From an uncultured Pelagibacteraceae bacterium (GTDB lineage: Bacteria; Pseudomonadota; Alphaproteobacteria; Pelagibacterales; Pelagibacteraceae): a DNA stretch of 45,054 nt. Every line of letters begins with the position of its first letter. Position 1 is the stretch's first letter. The position numbers were made by a program, and so were the translations under genes. Of the stretch, positions 1 through 8,878 are shown one piece after another. Where the stretch lies: positions 1 through 45,054 of the forward strand of contig CACOCP010000008.1 in NCBI GenBank assembly GCA_902625715.1. Direction: 5' to 3'. The notes under the pieces were generated by a model. It worked only from the letters and a program-made list of their open reading frames with translations, was not told the DNA's origin and made no database searches.

Positions 1-2
1 AT

Positions 3-710
3 ATATTGAAGTATTCTGTTGACACATTAAACGTTAATTTGTCTCCATCAAAGATTAAAAAAAGAGGGGATCTATTAGCCAAAAAATTTGATTATGAATA
101 CTATGAACTATCAAGATTTCATGGAATACCTTTATTTATTAAAATTCTTATAGATAAGTTTTTTTCGATTATTTTTTTAATTTTTTCCATGCCAATTCTT
201 ATTTTTTTTTCACTAGCAATATATTTAGAGGATGGTTTGCCAATACTATTCACACAAAACAGAACTGGCTGGGATGGAAGAAGATTTAAAATTTTTAAAT
301 TAAGATCATTATTTAACAAAAAATATGATCCTATTAATCAAGTTACAAAAGATGACAATAGAAAACTAAAAGTTGGAAAGATTATTCGTAAGTTCAGTAT
401 AGATGAAATACCTCAATTTTATAATGTTTTTAAAGGCGAAATGTCATTAGTTGGTCCAAGGCCTCATCCTATAACCTTAGATCTAAAATACATGAATCTT
501 TATAATTCATTTTTAACTAGATATAGATGCAATCCTGGTCTAACAGGTTGGTCACAAATACATGGATTAAGAGGAGCCACATCAGATCCAGAGGATATGA
601 AAAAAAGAATGGAGTATGATTTATGGTACTTAAAAAATTGGTCAATTTTTTTAGATTTTTATATAATATTAAAAACTTTCTATACGATCTTCAAATTTAA
701 AGGTGATTAA
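3..710 (+). CDS. Initiating polyprenyl-phosphate sugar-1-phosphate transferase, C-terminal part (cut by window edge)
   Basis: Membrane enzyme of the bacterial sugar transferase (WcaJ/PglC) family, which moves a sugar-1-phosphate from a UDP-sugar to undecaprenyl phosphate and so starts a polysaccharide repeat unit. Visible: a hydrophobic anchor around residues 45-70, then the conserved QNRTGWDG..FKIFKLRS stretch and the catalytic-core motif DEIPQFYNV..GEMSLVGPRPH. The frame is open to the left edge. The first in-window start is a TTG at position 6, but the preceding residues (ending in a GIPLF segment before the membrane helix) resemble the tail of the extra N-terminal domain of long WcaJ-like enzymes, so I think the gene begins upstream and this is a fragment. 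It converges on the wecG-like gene and shares the palindromic TTAA stop (707-710) with it. Family sure; sugar specificity unknown. Confidence 0.88.
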   Translation: MLKYSVDTLNVNLSPSKIKKRGDLLAKKFDYEYYELSRFHGIPLFIKILIDKFFSIIFLIFSMPILIFFSLAIYLEDGLPILFTQNRTGWDGRRFKIFKLRSLFNKKYDPINQVTKDDNRKLKVGKIIRKFSIDEIPQFYNVFKGEMSLVGPRPHPITLDLKYMNLYNSFLTRYRCNPGLTGWSQIHGLRGATSDPEDMKKRMEYDLWYLKNWSIFLDFYIILKTFYTIFKFKGD

Positions 711-1456
711 GCCCTCCTAAACTTAATAAATTCTTTAAATACTAAATAAATAAAATAACTGTTTGTCGTTATATACCGCCAAAAAAGTCTCCTGGGTTCT
801 TGCATAAGTCTAAATAACCACTCCATGCCGATTTTTTGGATAAAAACTGGAGCTCTTTTCAACCTACCAGATAGAACTTCAAATGAGCCACCTAGCAAAA
901 TAATCACATTCGTTTTAAGTATTGATTTAAAATCATTTACAAAAATTTCTTGTAATGGAGAAGTGATACTTATTAAAAGAATTCTTGGTTTTAGAATATT
1001 AATTTTTTTAATTAATTTTTTTTCATTACCCCAAAAAAAACCATTATTGTAACCCTTTATACAAACATTTTTATATTTTTTTTTTACATTTTTTACTGCG
1101 CTTTTTACAATTTCATCTTTAGATCCTAGGAAAAAAAAGGTGTCATCTTTTTTTGATAATTTAAATAGTTTCTCCATTAAATCATATCCAGAAACTCTAA
1201 AGATTTTACTATTTTTTTTTAAAATTTTTCCAGCATAAACAAAGCTCATGCCGTCAATTGTAATAATTTCACTGGCTTTAACTACTTTTTGCATTATTTT
1301 ATCATTTTTACATTGAATATATTTTGCAGCGTTTACTGTTGAAATATGAATTTTTTTTCTTTTTATATTATTTAAAATATTATTAGCTAATTGATTTATA
1401 TTTAAATTTGTAAATTTTATACCTAAAATATTGATATTACGAATTTTAACTTTCAT
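707..1456 (-). CDS. WecG/TagA/CpsF-family glycosyltransferase (ManNAc-type)
   Basis: 249 residues, normal for the family. These GT26 enzymes add a second sugar, usually ManNAc or ManNAcA, to the lipid-linked primer at the inner membrane face. Seen: TVNAAKYIQ near the N-terminus, ITIDGMSFVYAGKIL with the conserved Asp, RVSGYDLMEKLF, a FFLGSKDE segment, LLGGSFEVLSGRLKRAP, and the C-terminal basic/aromatic block MEWLFRLMQEPRRLFWRY that is diagnostic for WecG/TagA. It is the last gene of the minus-strand operon; its start overlaps the end of the GT4 gene by 11 nt. The first operon gene is WecB-like, which makes UDP-ManNAc, so a ManNAc donor is a reasonable inference. The symbol is left blank because the acceptor is not known. 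Confidence 0.9.
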   Translation of the reverse strand: MKVKIRNINILGIKFTNLNINQLANNILNNIKRKKIHISTVNAAKYIQCKNDKIMQKVVKASEIITIDGMSFVYAGKILKKNSKIFRVSGYDLMEKLFKLSKKDDTFFFLGSKDEIVKSAVKNVKKKYKNVCIKGYNNGFFWGNEKKLIKKINILKPRILLISITSPLQEIFVNDFKSILKTNVIILLGGSFEVLSGRLKRAPVFIQKIGMEWLFRLMQEPRRLFWRYITTNSYFIYLVFKEFIKFRRA

Positions 1457-2471
1457 AAATTTTTTCTATTTCTTTAACTTTATTTTCCCATGTATAATTT
1501 TTAATTACATTTTCCCTTAATCTATAGTCGATATTGAAATTTCCCTTTTCTAAAATTTTGGATAATTCGTTGTAATTACCTAATTTAAAAATAAACTTTT
1601 CATTCAAATCTTTAAGAATAGCTATATTACCAGGTATATCTGAAGCAATTACTGGGATATTGCTAAGTATCATTTCTATTATAGTAGTAGGCATTCCCTC
1701 TTTTTCAGATGCAATTATATAAGCATCTATAATTTCGAGTATTTTTTGCAATTCATCATCTTTTATAAAACCATAAAATTTTATATTGCTTTGATTAGCG
1801 TATTTTTTTTTTAGGTTTTTTAATTCAGGACCTTCGCCAACTATATGGAAAACATATTTATCTTTAAATTTAATTATAACCTTAATCACATCCTCTATTC
1901 TTTTTACTTTATCTATTCTTGAGATACTTATAATATTTTTAATACTTCTTTCACTTGTTCCAGATTTAATTTCCCTATGATTATTTTTTATAACACAATT
2001 TGGAATGATTGTTGTATTTTTAATATTAAAATTTTTAAGCTTCGCATATTCCATCCAAAAATTATTAAGCAAAACTATTTTATTACAAAATTTATAAAAA
2101 ATTTTTTCAATTGTAAGATCCCAAATTTTTTTAATTTGATCATTTAAAAAACTTCTTCCTTCATAATAGCAATGAGGTGTATAAATTATTTTTTTATTCA
2201 ATATTTTTGCTAAAAAGAAGAATTTTAAATTAAATAAAAATCTTGCACCGTGAATATGTACCACATCACTATCAAAAACATATTTTATAAAATTTAAGTA
2301 TTTACTTTTGATAGTTTTATATTTTACATTGAAATTAGCGTCTTTATCCGAAATTTTATAAAAATATGTAATTTTAAAATTACTACTTATAGTGTTCGAT
2401 AATCCATCAATGTGTCTCTCAACACCACCTTTCGAAGCATTAAAATTTTTATAAATTTGTAAGACTCTCAT
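1446..2471 (-). CDS. Glycosyltransferase family 4
   Basis: 341-residue GT-B-fold retaining glycosyltransferase. The N-terminal half has the usual opening with GGVERHIDGLS (about residues 15-26) for acceptor/nucleotide interaction; the C-terminal half carries ISRIDKVKRIEDVI, an IVGEGPE segment and the donor-binding EKEGMPTTIIEMILSNIPVIASDIPG stretch with the E-x7-E pattern typical of GT4. It presumably adds one sugar of the repeat unit in the cytoplasm. Its start lies 23 nt inside the end of the polymerase gene, and its end overlaps the next gene by 11 nt, so the three are translationally coupled. Donor and linkage cannot be read from sequence. Confidence 0.9.
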   Translation of the reverse strand: MRVLQIYKNFNASKGGVERHIDGLSNTISSNFKITYFYKISDKDANFNVKYKTIKSKYLNFIKYVFDSDVVHIHGARFLFNLKFFFLAKILNKKIIYTPHCYYEGRSFLNDQIKKIWDLTIEKIFYKFCNKIVLLNNFWMEYAKLKNFNIKNTTIIPNCVIKNNHREIKSGTSERSIKNIISISRIDKVKRIEDVIKVIIKFKDKYVFHIVGEGPELKNLKKKYANQSNIKFYGFIKDDELQKILEIIDAYIIASEKEGMPTTIIEMILSNIPVIASDIPGNIAILKDLNEKFIFKLGNYNELSKILEKGNFNIDYRLRENVIKNYTWENKVKEIEKIYES

Positions 2472-3672
2472 TTTTCTTTTTATTTAATCCAACATAGTAC
2501 CAAATATATACATATCCACTTATTGTGTAAAAATGTTCTGAGGTTAGCATTATCACTATTCCACTTATTAGAAGAGGATAGGCTTTTTTATCATCACCAA
2601 GTTGATCTTCTTTTGTGAGATTGAAATACCATATTAAAAAAATTACTCCAAAGATAATTCCACATTGGTAGGTTGTTGAAAAAATTCCACCTTCTGTACC
2701 GAAACCTTGACCAAGCATTGAAATACCCGCCTCAGCAGATAAACTTCCTTGGGTACCAATTCCATAACCAAAAATTGGAATTGATGGAAGATTTATAATG
2801 TTATTTATAAGAGAAAAATAATGACCTGGTGCGCGCTCATCTTTTAAAGTAATTGCATCTATTATTGTCGGCACCGCAACATAAGCAACACCAAGTATCA
2901 TTATGAACCAAAAAAATCTTTCGCCAATATTAATTTTTAATTTCTCTTTATTTTTAAGATAATAAATGAATATTGAAATGAAGAGAAAAATCATCGGTCC
3001 CCTTGAATTAGTCAAAATTAAACCAATAAAAATTATTATTAAAAGAAATAGATCAGACCTCGATTTATAATTTACAAACTTAATAAAAGATATGTAAGAT
3101 GCAAATGCATGAAGCATACCAGAGGCCAAAGGCGCTAAAAGTAAACCAGCTCCTCTTCTAGTGGTTGCTTCAAAATCAGTATGATAGTTAAATGGCAGAT
3201 TTGAATTAACATTAATGCCTTGAACAACTCCTTTAACATTGATCCAAAATTCAGATAATCCAATTCGGATAAGAAATTCTGTATTATTAATTTCAAACAA
3301 CATGAAAATAAAGTTCAAAAGTGCAAAATATTGAATAAATTTTTCAAACTTATTCAAATTTTCAATAGATGAAAACTTGTTACCTAATTTCACAAAAAAA
3401 AGTGGAAATAATAATAAATATGATGATTGATAAATTATGATACTAGGTGCATTTACTGTTTGTAGAGAAAAAAAAGTAAGAAAAATCAAATAAATTAAAT
3501 ATATAATTTCTAATTTTACAATTTTATTCTTCAAAAATGAGCTTAAGGAGATTGTAACAATTATTATCAGTGAAAACTGTTTTAATAAAATAGCTAATTC
3601 TAAATTAAAAATACTTAGACATAAAAATGAAATTAAATCAGCGAGCAAAAAGAAAAGTATAAAATATAGCAT
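2449..3672 (-). CDS. O-antigen polymerase/ligase-like membrane protein (Wzy-like)
   Basis: 407 residues, about 10-12 hydrophobic helices, with a larger non-membrane loop in the middle (about residues 125-190). The segment LTNSRGPMIFLFISIFIYYL matches the SRG-containing helix of the Wzy_C (O-antigen ligase/polymerase) family, followed by a second periplasmic loop with YGIGTQGS and a helix pair at the end. It likely polymerises repeat units at the periplasmic face. Sequence divergence is normal for this family, so polymerase versus ligase is not separable; the presence of a Wzx-like flippase in the same operon favours polymerase. Confidence 0.8.
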   Translation of the reverse strand: MLYFILFFLLADLISFLCLSIFNLELAILLKQFSLIIIVTISLSSFLKNKIVKLEIIYLIYLIFLTFFSLQTVNAPSIIIYQSSYLLLFPLFFVKLGNKFSSIENLNKFEKFIQYFALLNFIFMLFEINNTEFLIRIGLSEFWINVKGVVQGINVNSNLPFNYHTDFEATTRRGAGLLLAPLASGMLHAFASYISFIKFVNYKSRSDLFLLIIIFIGLILTNSRGPMIFLFISIFIYYLKNKEKLKINIGERFFWFIMILGVAYVAVPTIIDAITLKDERAPGHYFSLINNIINLPSIPIFGYGIGTQGSLSAEAGISMLGQGFGTEGGIFSTTYQCGIIFGVIFLIWYFNLTKEDQLGDDKKAYPLLISGIVIMLTSEHFYTISGYVYIWYYVGLNKKKNESLTNL

Positions 3673-3694
3673 TGAGGATTTTATTTAGTATTAG

Positions 3695-4933
3695 TTACTC
3701 TATCATTAATTTTCTTAAATATTTGTTCTGTCTTCGAATAATATTTATTACGTATGTACTGTTACTATTTAATTTTTTAAATAGCTTTGGAAATTCGTTT
3801 AAATTATTTATTATTAACGGAGGTTTAAAATACTTAAAAGTAATTTTTGACTGGTTAACCTTAAGATTTATACCAAGAATAATATTTTGGTTTTTCATTA
3901 TTTCCAGCATTGCTGTAGAGCAAAAGCAAATATAAACTTTAGTTTTATCTGAATTTGTAAAATCATGAGGGTAATTAAAAATATTTTTTTTAAGTTTAAA
4001 ATTGTAGGGATTATTTATTTTATTTTCAGAAGGATGTAATAAACAATATGTATTAGGATATATTTTTGAAATATTATTAAATATATTGATAAGATTTGTA
4101 TTGGTTTTCCATCCATACATTTTTGTATGACCTTGTGATATATAATATAAATTTTGATCAATTTGCTTTGTTTTAATTTTTGAGTGAGATTTTATTTTTT
4201 TTATAAATGAGAAAGTTTTAATATTTGATATCTTACTTTTATTATTTTGAGCTTCATATAATTTTTTCATTTTTTTCGACCAAACATAATATAGTGGTGC
4301 TTTTGTTGGAAAAAATTCATCCGTTGGAATACCGTGCTGAAAGCAAACTGGAATAATTTTTTTTCTAATTAATTTATACTCGATTGCAAATAATAATGCG
4401 GCATTGTAAATATCGAAATCATTATGTAAATATATTTTTATAGTTTTAAAACTATTTTTTTCAAAATAAAATTTCCACACATTTACTATAAGAGCCAACC
4501 TAAGAACATATATAAATATTAAAAAGCCATGTTCTTTTTTAATATTAATTAATTTTAAAGTGCTGAAAAAAGAACAAATAAATTCAAAAGTTGGAAAAAA
4601 ATAAAGGCTTTTAGATACAATGTGTCTATTCTTCTTTGATGGAATTTTTAACAGTTTTTTTTTATTAAAAAAATAAATATTTTCAAATGTTTTGTAACCA
4701 CTTTGAGTAGGTAGAGTAAAAAAAAAAAATTCACTTTCATTTATTTTTTTTTTAAATCCAATCAAAATAAATATATCTCTTATAAAAGATGCTATTGCAT
4801 TTAAGTAAATATTTTTTCTGTAAAATAAAGTAAAGTAAAGTTCGTTTCTAAAATAATCATAGTTTTTATTCTGTTTAATTAAATACTTATGAAATTTTTT
4901 AAAAATTTTTTTTTTTCTAAGAATGTAAATCAT
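3695..4933 (-). CDS. Putative GT-B-type transferase of a capsule/surface polysaccharide operon
   Basis: 412 residues, very Lys/Ile/Asn/Phe-rich. I do not recognise the exact family. Features consistent with a GT-B capsule-type transferase (polysialyltransferase or glycerophosphotransferase-like): a first domain with LKTIKIYLHNDF and CFQHGIPTDEFFPTKAPLYY (the QHG...P...A..Y pattern, about residues 195-215), and a second domain with YYISQGHTKMYGW, LLHPSENK (about 300) and a late CFCSTAMLEIM motif (about 350) resembling a donor-binding ST..E motif. No signal peptide or membrane span is obvious. It lies between the Wzx and Wzy genes and overlaps the Wzx gene by 4 nt (ATGA type), which supports a role in repeat-unit assembly. 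Could instead be an unrelated surface-carbohydrate protein. Confidence 0.55.
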   Translation of the reverse strand: MIYILRKKKIFKKFHKYLIKQNKNYDYFRNELYFTLFYRKNIYLNAIASFIRDIFILIGFKKKINESEFFFFTLPTQSGYKTFENIYFFNKKKLLKIPSKKNRHIVSKSLYFFPTFEFICSFFSTLKLINIKKEHGFLIFIYVLRLALIVNVWKFYFEKNSFKTIKIYLHNDFDIYNAALLFAIEYKLIRKKIIPVCFQHGIPTDEFFPTKAPLYYVWSKKMKKLYEAQNNKSKISNIKTFSFIKKIKSHSKIKTKQIDQNLYYISQGHTKMYGWKTNTNLINIFNNISKIYPNTYCLLHPSENKINNPYNFKLKKNIFNYPHDFTNSDKTKVYICFCSTAMLEIMKNQNIILGINLKVNQSKITFKYFKPPLIINNLNEFPKLFKKLNSNSTYVINIIRRQNKYLRKLMIE

Positions 4934-6108
4934 TTAGTAAATTTTTTAACCAATTTTGTATAGTATATAAGTGGGAAAATTGAAATTATTGATAATAAAT
5001 AAAAAACAACTGAAATATTTTCTTTCAAGAAATAATTATACTTAAACATGATATTAGATAATAGACATATCGTTATCATCAAAATATTAAATTTAATTAA
5101 ATATAAAAATTTTTTTTCAAGTTTTAACTGTGTAATTGCTGCACCAAAAAACAAAGAACTACTTGAAATTAAATAATAAGTAAATATTGGCAAAATGCTA
5201 ATTAATTTAAGACTGTTTTCAGATATCAAAATTAAAAAAAATAATATTAAAATTATTGTTGAGACTAAAAAAAATGTTAGAGAAATAATGTTTTTAAAAT
5301 TAAAAAGTAATTTTCTTTTGATACACACCAATGCCATAATTCCAAAAAAAGAGTTTGCTCCATCTATTAATCTAGCAAAAAGTAAATAAAAATTATTATC
5401 TGTAAAATTTGATATTAAAAAAAATATTAAAATACCTACACCACATGCCAAATATGAAATGTAATTTAGAATATTTATTCTTTTTTCTTGGAAACTAAAA
5501 ATTTGTATTTTTTTAAAATCTATATTTATTTTTTTATTCAAGATTATAAATAAAATAAGATTTAACAAACTTAAAATAATCGAGATATAAATTATACAGC
5601 TATCCAGTTTATAACCGTAGTAATTATTTAAATAAAAACCAAAAAAAATTAAAATTACAAAAAATATATTAGATAAATAAGATACTTGTGCAAAACCTTT
5701 TTTATAAATATTAGCTGGAATAAATAAAGATGAGAAAAAAAAGAGAATTAATAAAAAAAATATAGCTTTATAGCTTAGAATAAACAAAATATTTTCTAAG
5801 AAAAAATTACCTACCAAAAGCAAAACAACGTAAGCAAAAAATTTTCTCAAATATATAGAGAAAACAACATTATAATTTTCTTTTTTTATTCCAACATCAT
5901 ACCTACCAAAACCAGCCTCTCCTAAAAAACTTCCCCACGCATACACTGCAAATAAAAAAATTAATATTTTAGAATTTTCGTACTGGAAATACTTCGTTGA
6001 GAATATTTGAAATAGTAATGATAAAAAAATGAATAAAAAATATGAGATATAGATGCTAAAAAAGTCGTTGATAAATTTTTGCCTTTTGATTTTTGCAATA
6101 ATTCCCAT
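4930..6108 (-). CDS. Polysaccharide flippase (Wzx/MATE-like)
   Basis: 392 residues almost entirely made of hydrophobic helices (about 11-12 predicted by eye), with the pattern of lysine-rich short loops seen in Wzx O-unit flippases of the MATE/MVF superfamily. An early conserved-looking WGSFLGEAGFGRYDVGI loop follows helix 2, as in Wzx proteins. It would move lipid-linked repeat units across the inner membrane. Stop overlaps the next start by 4 nt; it begins 3 nt after the methyltransferase stop. Assignment rests on topology and operon context rather than a specific motif. Confidence 0.75.
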   Translation of the reverse strand: MGIIAKIKRQKFINDFFSIYISYFLFIFLSLLFQIFSTKYFQYENSKILIFLFAVYAWGSFLGEAGFGRYDVGIKKENYNVVFSIYLRKFFAYVVLLLVGNFFLENILFILSYKAIFFLLILFFFSSLFIPANIYKKGFAQVSYLSNIFFVILIFFGFYLNNYYGYKLDSCIIYISIILSLLNLILFIILNKKINIDFKKIQIFSFQEKRINILNYISYLACGVGILIFFLISNFTDNNFYLLFARLIDGANSFFGIMALVCIKRKLLFNFKNIISLTFFLVSTIILILFFLILISENSLKLISILPIFTYYLISSSSLFFGAAITQLKLEKKFLYLIKFNILMITICLLSNIMFKYNYFLKENISVVFYLLSIISIFPLIYYTKLVKKFTK

Positions 6109-6111
6109 TGC

Positions 6112-7053
6112 TTATTTTTTATACTTATACTTAAGCCTAGATAGAACTCCAAGATATTTAGCCGGTATTATCAAAATTGATTTATCCTTAATAAATTTTA
6201 AAAAGGCATCAATAATTCCCCATTTAGCGTTATCAATTATATTTTCTAATAATTTATTATTTTTTAATTTTAAATATTGATCTTGTTTTTGATTTTCAAA
6301 TCTTACTTTACAAATCAAATAGTCTGTTCTTTTATCATATCTGTCATATGACAAAATTTTATAATTATTTAAATTCAATACTTTTGTTATACTTAATTTT
6401 GAAAAAATTTGAGGATGTGCTAAATGAACAAAACTTTTTTTAACCCAATTATATTCACCGTTAGGAACTTCGATATAAATTTCGGTTTTTTCATTTATTA
6501 TTTGTTTTAAATTTTCTAAAAAATCGCCAAGATTTTCAATATGTTCAAATGTGTGAAAAATCGTTACCTTATCAAATATAACATTTAATTTTTTTACTTC
6601 ATCTAGATTATTAAATATTAAAAATTTGTCACTATTTGATGACAAATATTTATGATCATCGTCTGGTTCAATACCATACAACTTTAAATTTCGGTTGATA
6701 TTGTAACAACAATTTAAAAACATTCCTGTGCCTGACCCTATATCAATCACATTCAATTTATTATCATCCTTCTGAATTATCATATTGGCCCTTAAAGTTG
6801 ATTCAGTTAATTGACCAGTATCCTCCATCATTTGTTTTACAGACTTCACAGTCTTTTTAAATGGAATATTAAATACAAATATTTTTCTATATTCATCTTT
6901 GTAAAAATTATCCAACTCATCTTTTGAAAAGTAAGGATTTAAAAAACCATGATTGCAATTATTACAATAATAAAGTTTTATATTTTTATTATAGACAGTG
7001 GGCCATTTTTCTTTTACTTCATATCCATTACAAATTTTACAAAATACACTCAA
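6112..7053 (-). CDS. SAM-dependent methyltransferase with N-terminal CxxC pairs
   Basis: 313 residues. The N-terminus has two Cys pairs (CKIC at residues 5-8 and CNNC at about 30-33) followed by HGFLNPYFSKDEL, the putative zinc ribbon of methyltransferases common in surface-polysaccharide clusters. The Rossmann domain has VIDIGSGTGMFLN (SAM motif I, about residues 100-112), an acidic IEPDDD motif II, and FHTFEHIENLGDFLENL, typical of Methyltransf_11/23. It likely methylates a nucleotide-linked or lipid-linked sugar. Overlaps the asparagine synthase-like gene by 4 nt. Target atom and sugar unknown. Confidence 0.82.
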   Translation of the reverse strand: MSVFCKICNGYEVKEKWPTVYNKNIKLYYCNNCNHGFLNPYFSKDELDNFYKDEYRKIFVFNIPFKKTVKSVKQMMEDTGQLTESTLRANMIIQKDDNKLNVIDIGSGTGMFLNCCYNINRNLKLYGIEPDDDHKYLSSNSDKFLIFNNLDEVKKLNVIFDKVTIFHTFEHIENLGDFLENLKQIINEKTEIYIEVPNGEYNWVKKSFVHLAHPQIFSKLSITKVLNLNNYKILSYDRYDKRTDYLICKVRFENQKQDQYLKLKNNKLLENIIDNAKWGIIDAFLKFIKDKSILIIPAKYLGVLSRLKYKYKK

Positions 7054-8876
7054 ACTATTTCTCTCTTTCTTTCACCTTTATAAATTAACCATAAGATTAA
7101 AGATATAGATCTCCACCACTCAAGACTATTATTTTTTTTGTTTAAATTTTTTTCTAATTTATCTCTTGAACAAATTTCATTCCAAAATTTTGAATTATCT
7201 AATATGTAATCATTGAGATCCTTTGAATTGAAATTGAATTCATAAGTATTACCAAAACCTACTGACTTAGGCTTATTATGAAAAGGGACTCCATATTCTT
7301 TTGAAATCATTCTAAGTGCTTTTTTTCCAATAATTCCTGACCTTTCTTCAATATTCATTCTCATAGCAAATTTTATTACATTATAATCAAGATAAGGGTG
7401 TCTTAATTCGATTGAATTACTCATGCTATTTCTTTCAGCATTTCTAAGCACATGAGGTAAATTTGTGCTTAAGATGTCAAAGTTTAGTCTCTCTTCTAAT
7501 GATAATTTTTGTTGAGTTATCCAGTTTTTAAATGTTGATTTTTGATCGTGATTAAATTCATTTTTTAATAAATTACTTTTAGATCTCAAAATTTTTAATA
7601 ATGCAATATTTATATAATCAGGAAGAAGAAAAGATGTTTTTTTTAACAGTCGAAAAATACTAGTATTCTTTTCAAAAATAATTTTAAATAAAAGTTTTAT
7701 GTCAAATTTTTTTAATGCGGTAAGAAAATATGTTGGTTGATAAACCTTGGAGTACCCACCAAATACCTCATCTGCTCCTTCACCTGTAATTAAAACTCTT
7801 ATTTTTTTGTTTCTTACCCATTCAAAAACTTCATAATGTGCAAATATACTAGGATTAAGAAAAGGCTCTTGCTGAATTTTTGTTAAATTAATTATTTTTT
7901 TTAAATCTAAATTAACTTCTTTTTTTATAAGATGATGTTCAATATTACTTTTAAATGATTTAAAAATTTCTTTAGCATATTCACTTTCATCATATTCATT
8001 TTTATCTTTAGGAGCATGAGTTATAAATCCTTTAAAATCACTTGTCTTATTTTGCGCAATAATTTTTGCAATTAGTGAACTATCAAGCCCTCCAGATAAT
8101 AATGAAAAATTTGATACATCTGAGAAAAGTCTTAATTTTACACTATTGTTAACTCTTTGTCTTAAGTCTAATTTACTATTATCAACCTTCCAATCATCAT
8201 AATTTTTCGCAGATAATTGTTTTTTAACAAAATCAAATTTCATTATAGTGTTGGGTTTTACTTGTTTAATATTTTTGTAAAAAGTGCATTCATCATCATC
8301 ATGTAAACCACAAAAAATAAATTTTTTTATCTGATTATTATTTTCTTCAAAAAAAATTGATGATTTTTTCAAGAAACATATAGGTTCGCTTGCAATAAAT
8401 ACTTCTTTATCTGAAATATTGTAATAAAGTGGTTTAATACCCAATCTATCTCTTGACATTATTATTTCACCTGAAGATTTATTAAAAAAAATTATGGACC
8501 ACATCCCATTAAATAATTTAAAACAATTTTCGCCATACTCAATAAACGATACAAAAACTACCTCAGTGTCTCCACTGGTTTGAAATTTATATCCTTTGAT
8601 AATAAGTTTCTCCTTAATTTCTTTAAAATTGTAGATTGATCCGTTAAAAAGTAGTGACCAATTGTTATCTCCTTTTTTGAAAGGCTGCATTGATGCACTA
8701 TTTAAATCGTAAATGGCAAGTCTATTAAATCCAAGAAAGTAATTGTTTTTTTGTAAAGTTTGACCCTCTTCAATTTTTGTTTCATCTGGACCCCTATATT
8801 TGATTGAGTTTAACGAATTTTTAAGTTTATTAGTGTTTATTCTTTCAACAGAGAGATTAAATATATATCCACACAT
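7050..8876 (-). CDS. asnB: Asparagine synthase (glutamine-hydrolysing)-like amidotransferase
   Basis: 608 residues, full length for the family. N-terminal class II glutaminase: Cys2 after the initiator Met as nucleophile, SIKYRGPDE, FNRLAIYDL, LLFNGSIYNFKEI and SGDTEV. C-terminal synthetase: SLLSGGLDSSLIAK, the ATP-binding PP-loop at about residue 260, then ITGEGADEVFGGY and a late RHPYLDYNVI segment. The chemistry is ATP-dependent transfer of ammonia from glutamine to a carboxylate. Inside a polysaccharide operon this may make an amide of a uronic acid (as the O-antigen protein WbpS is thought to do) rather than free asparagine; which applies here is inference. Two nt separate it from the epimerase gene upstream. 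Confidence 0.92.
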   Translation of the reverse strand: MCGYIFNLSVERINTNKLKNSLNSIKYRGPDETKIEEGQTLQKNNYFLGFNRLAIYDLNSASMQPFKKGDNNWSLLFNGSIYNFKEIKEKLIIKGYKFQTSGDTEVVFVSFIEYGENCFKLFNGMWSIIFFNKSSGEIIMSRDRLGIKPLYYNISDKEVFIASEPICFLKKSSIFFEENNNQIKKFIFCGLHDDDECTFYKNIKQVKPNTIMKFDFVKKQLSAKNYDDWKVDNSKLDLRQRVNNSVKLRLFSDVSNFSLLSGGLDSSLIAKIIAQNKTSDFKGFITHAPKDKNEYDESEYAKEIFKSFKSNIEHHLIKKEVNLDLKKIINLTKIQQEPFLNPSIFAHYEVFEWVRNKKIRVLITGEGADEVFGGYSKVYQPTYFLTALKKFDIKLLFKIIFEKNTSIFRLLKKTSFLLPDYINIALLKILRSKSNLLKNEFNHDQKSTFKNWITQQKLSLEERLNFDILSTNLPHVLRNAERNSMSNSIELRHPYLDYNVIKFAMRMNIEERSGIIGKKALRMISKEYGVPFHNKPKSVGFGNTYEFNFNSKDLNDYILDNSKFWNEICSRDKLEKNLNKKNNSLEWWRSISLILWLIYKGERKREIV

Positions 8877-8878
8877 GA

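Noticed and set aside
3672-3935. Plus-strand frame of 87 residues over the end of the putative GT-B gene
   Set aside because: Hydrophobic composition results from the complement of a Lys/Asn-rich gene; it overlaps the GT-B coding region almost fully.
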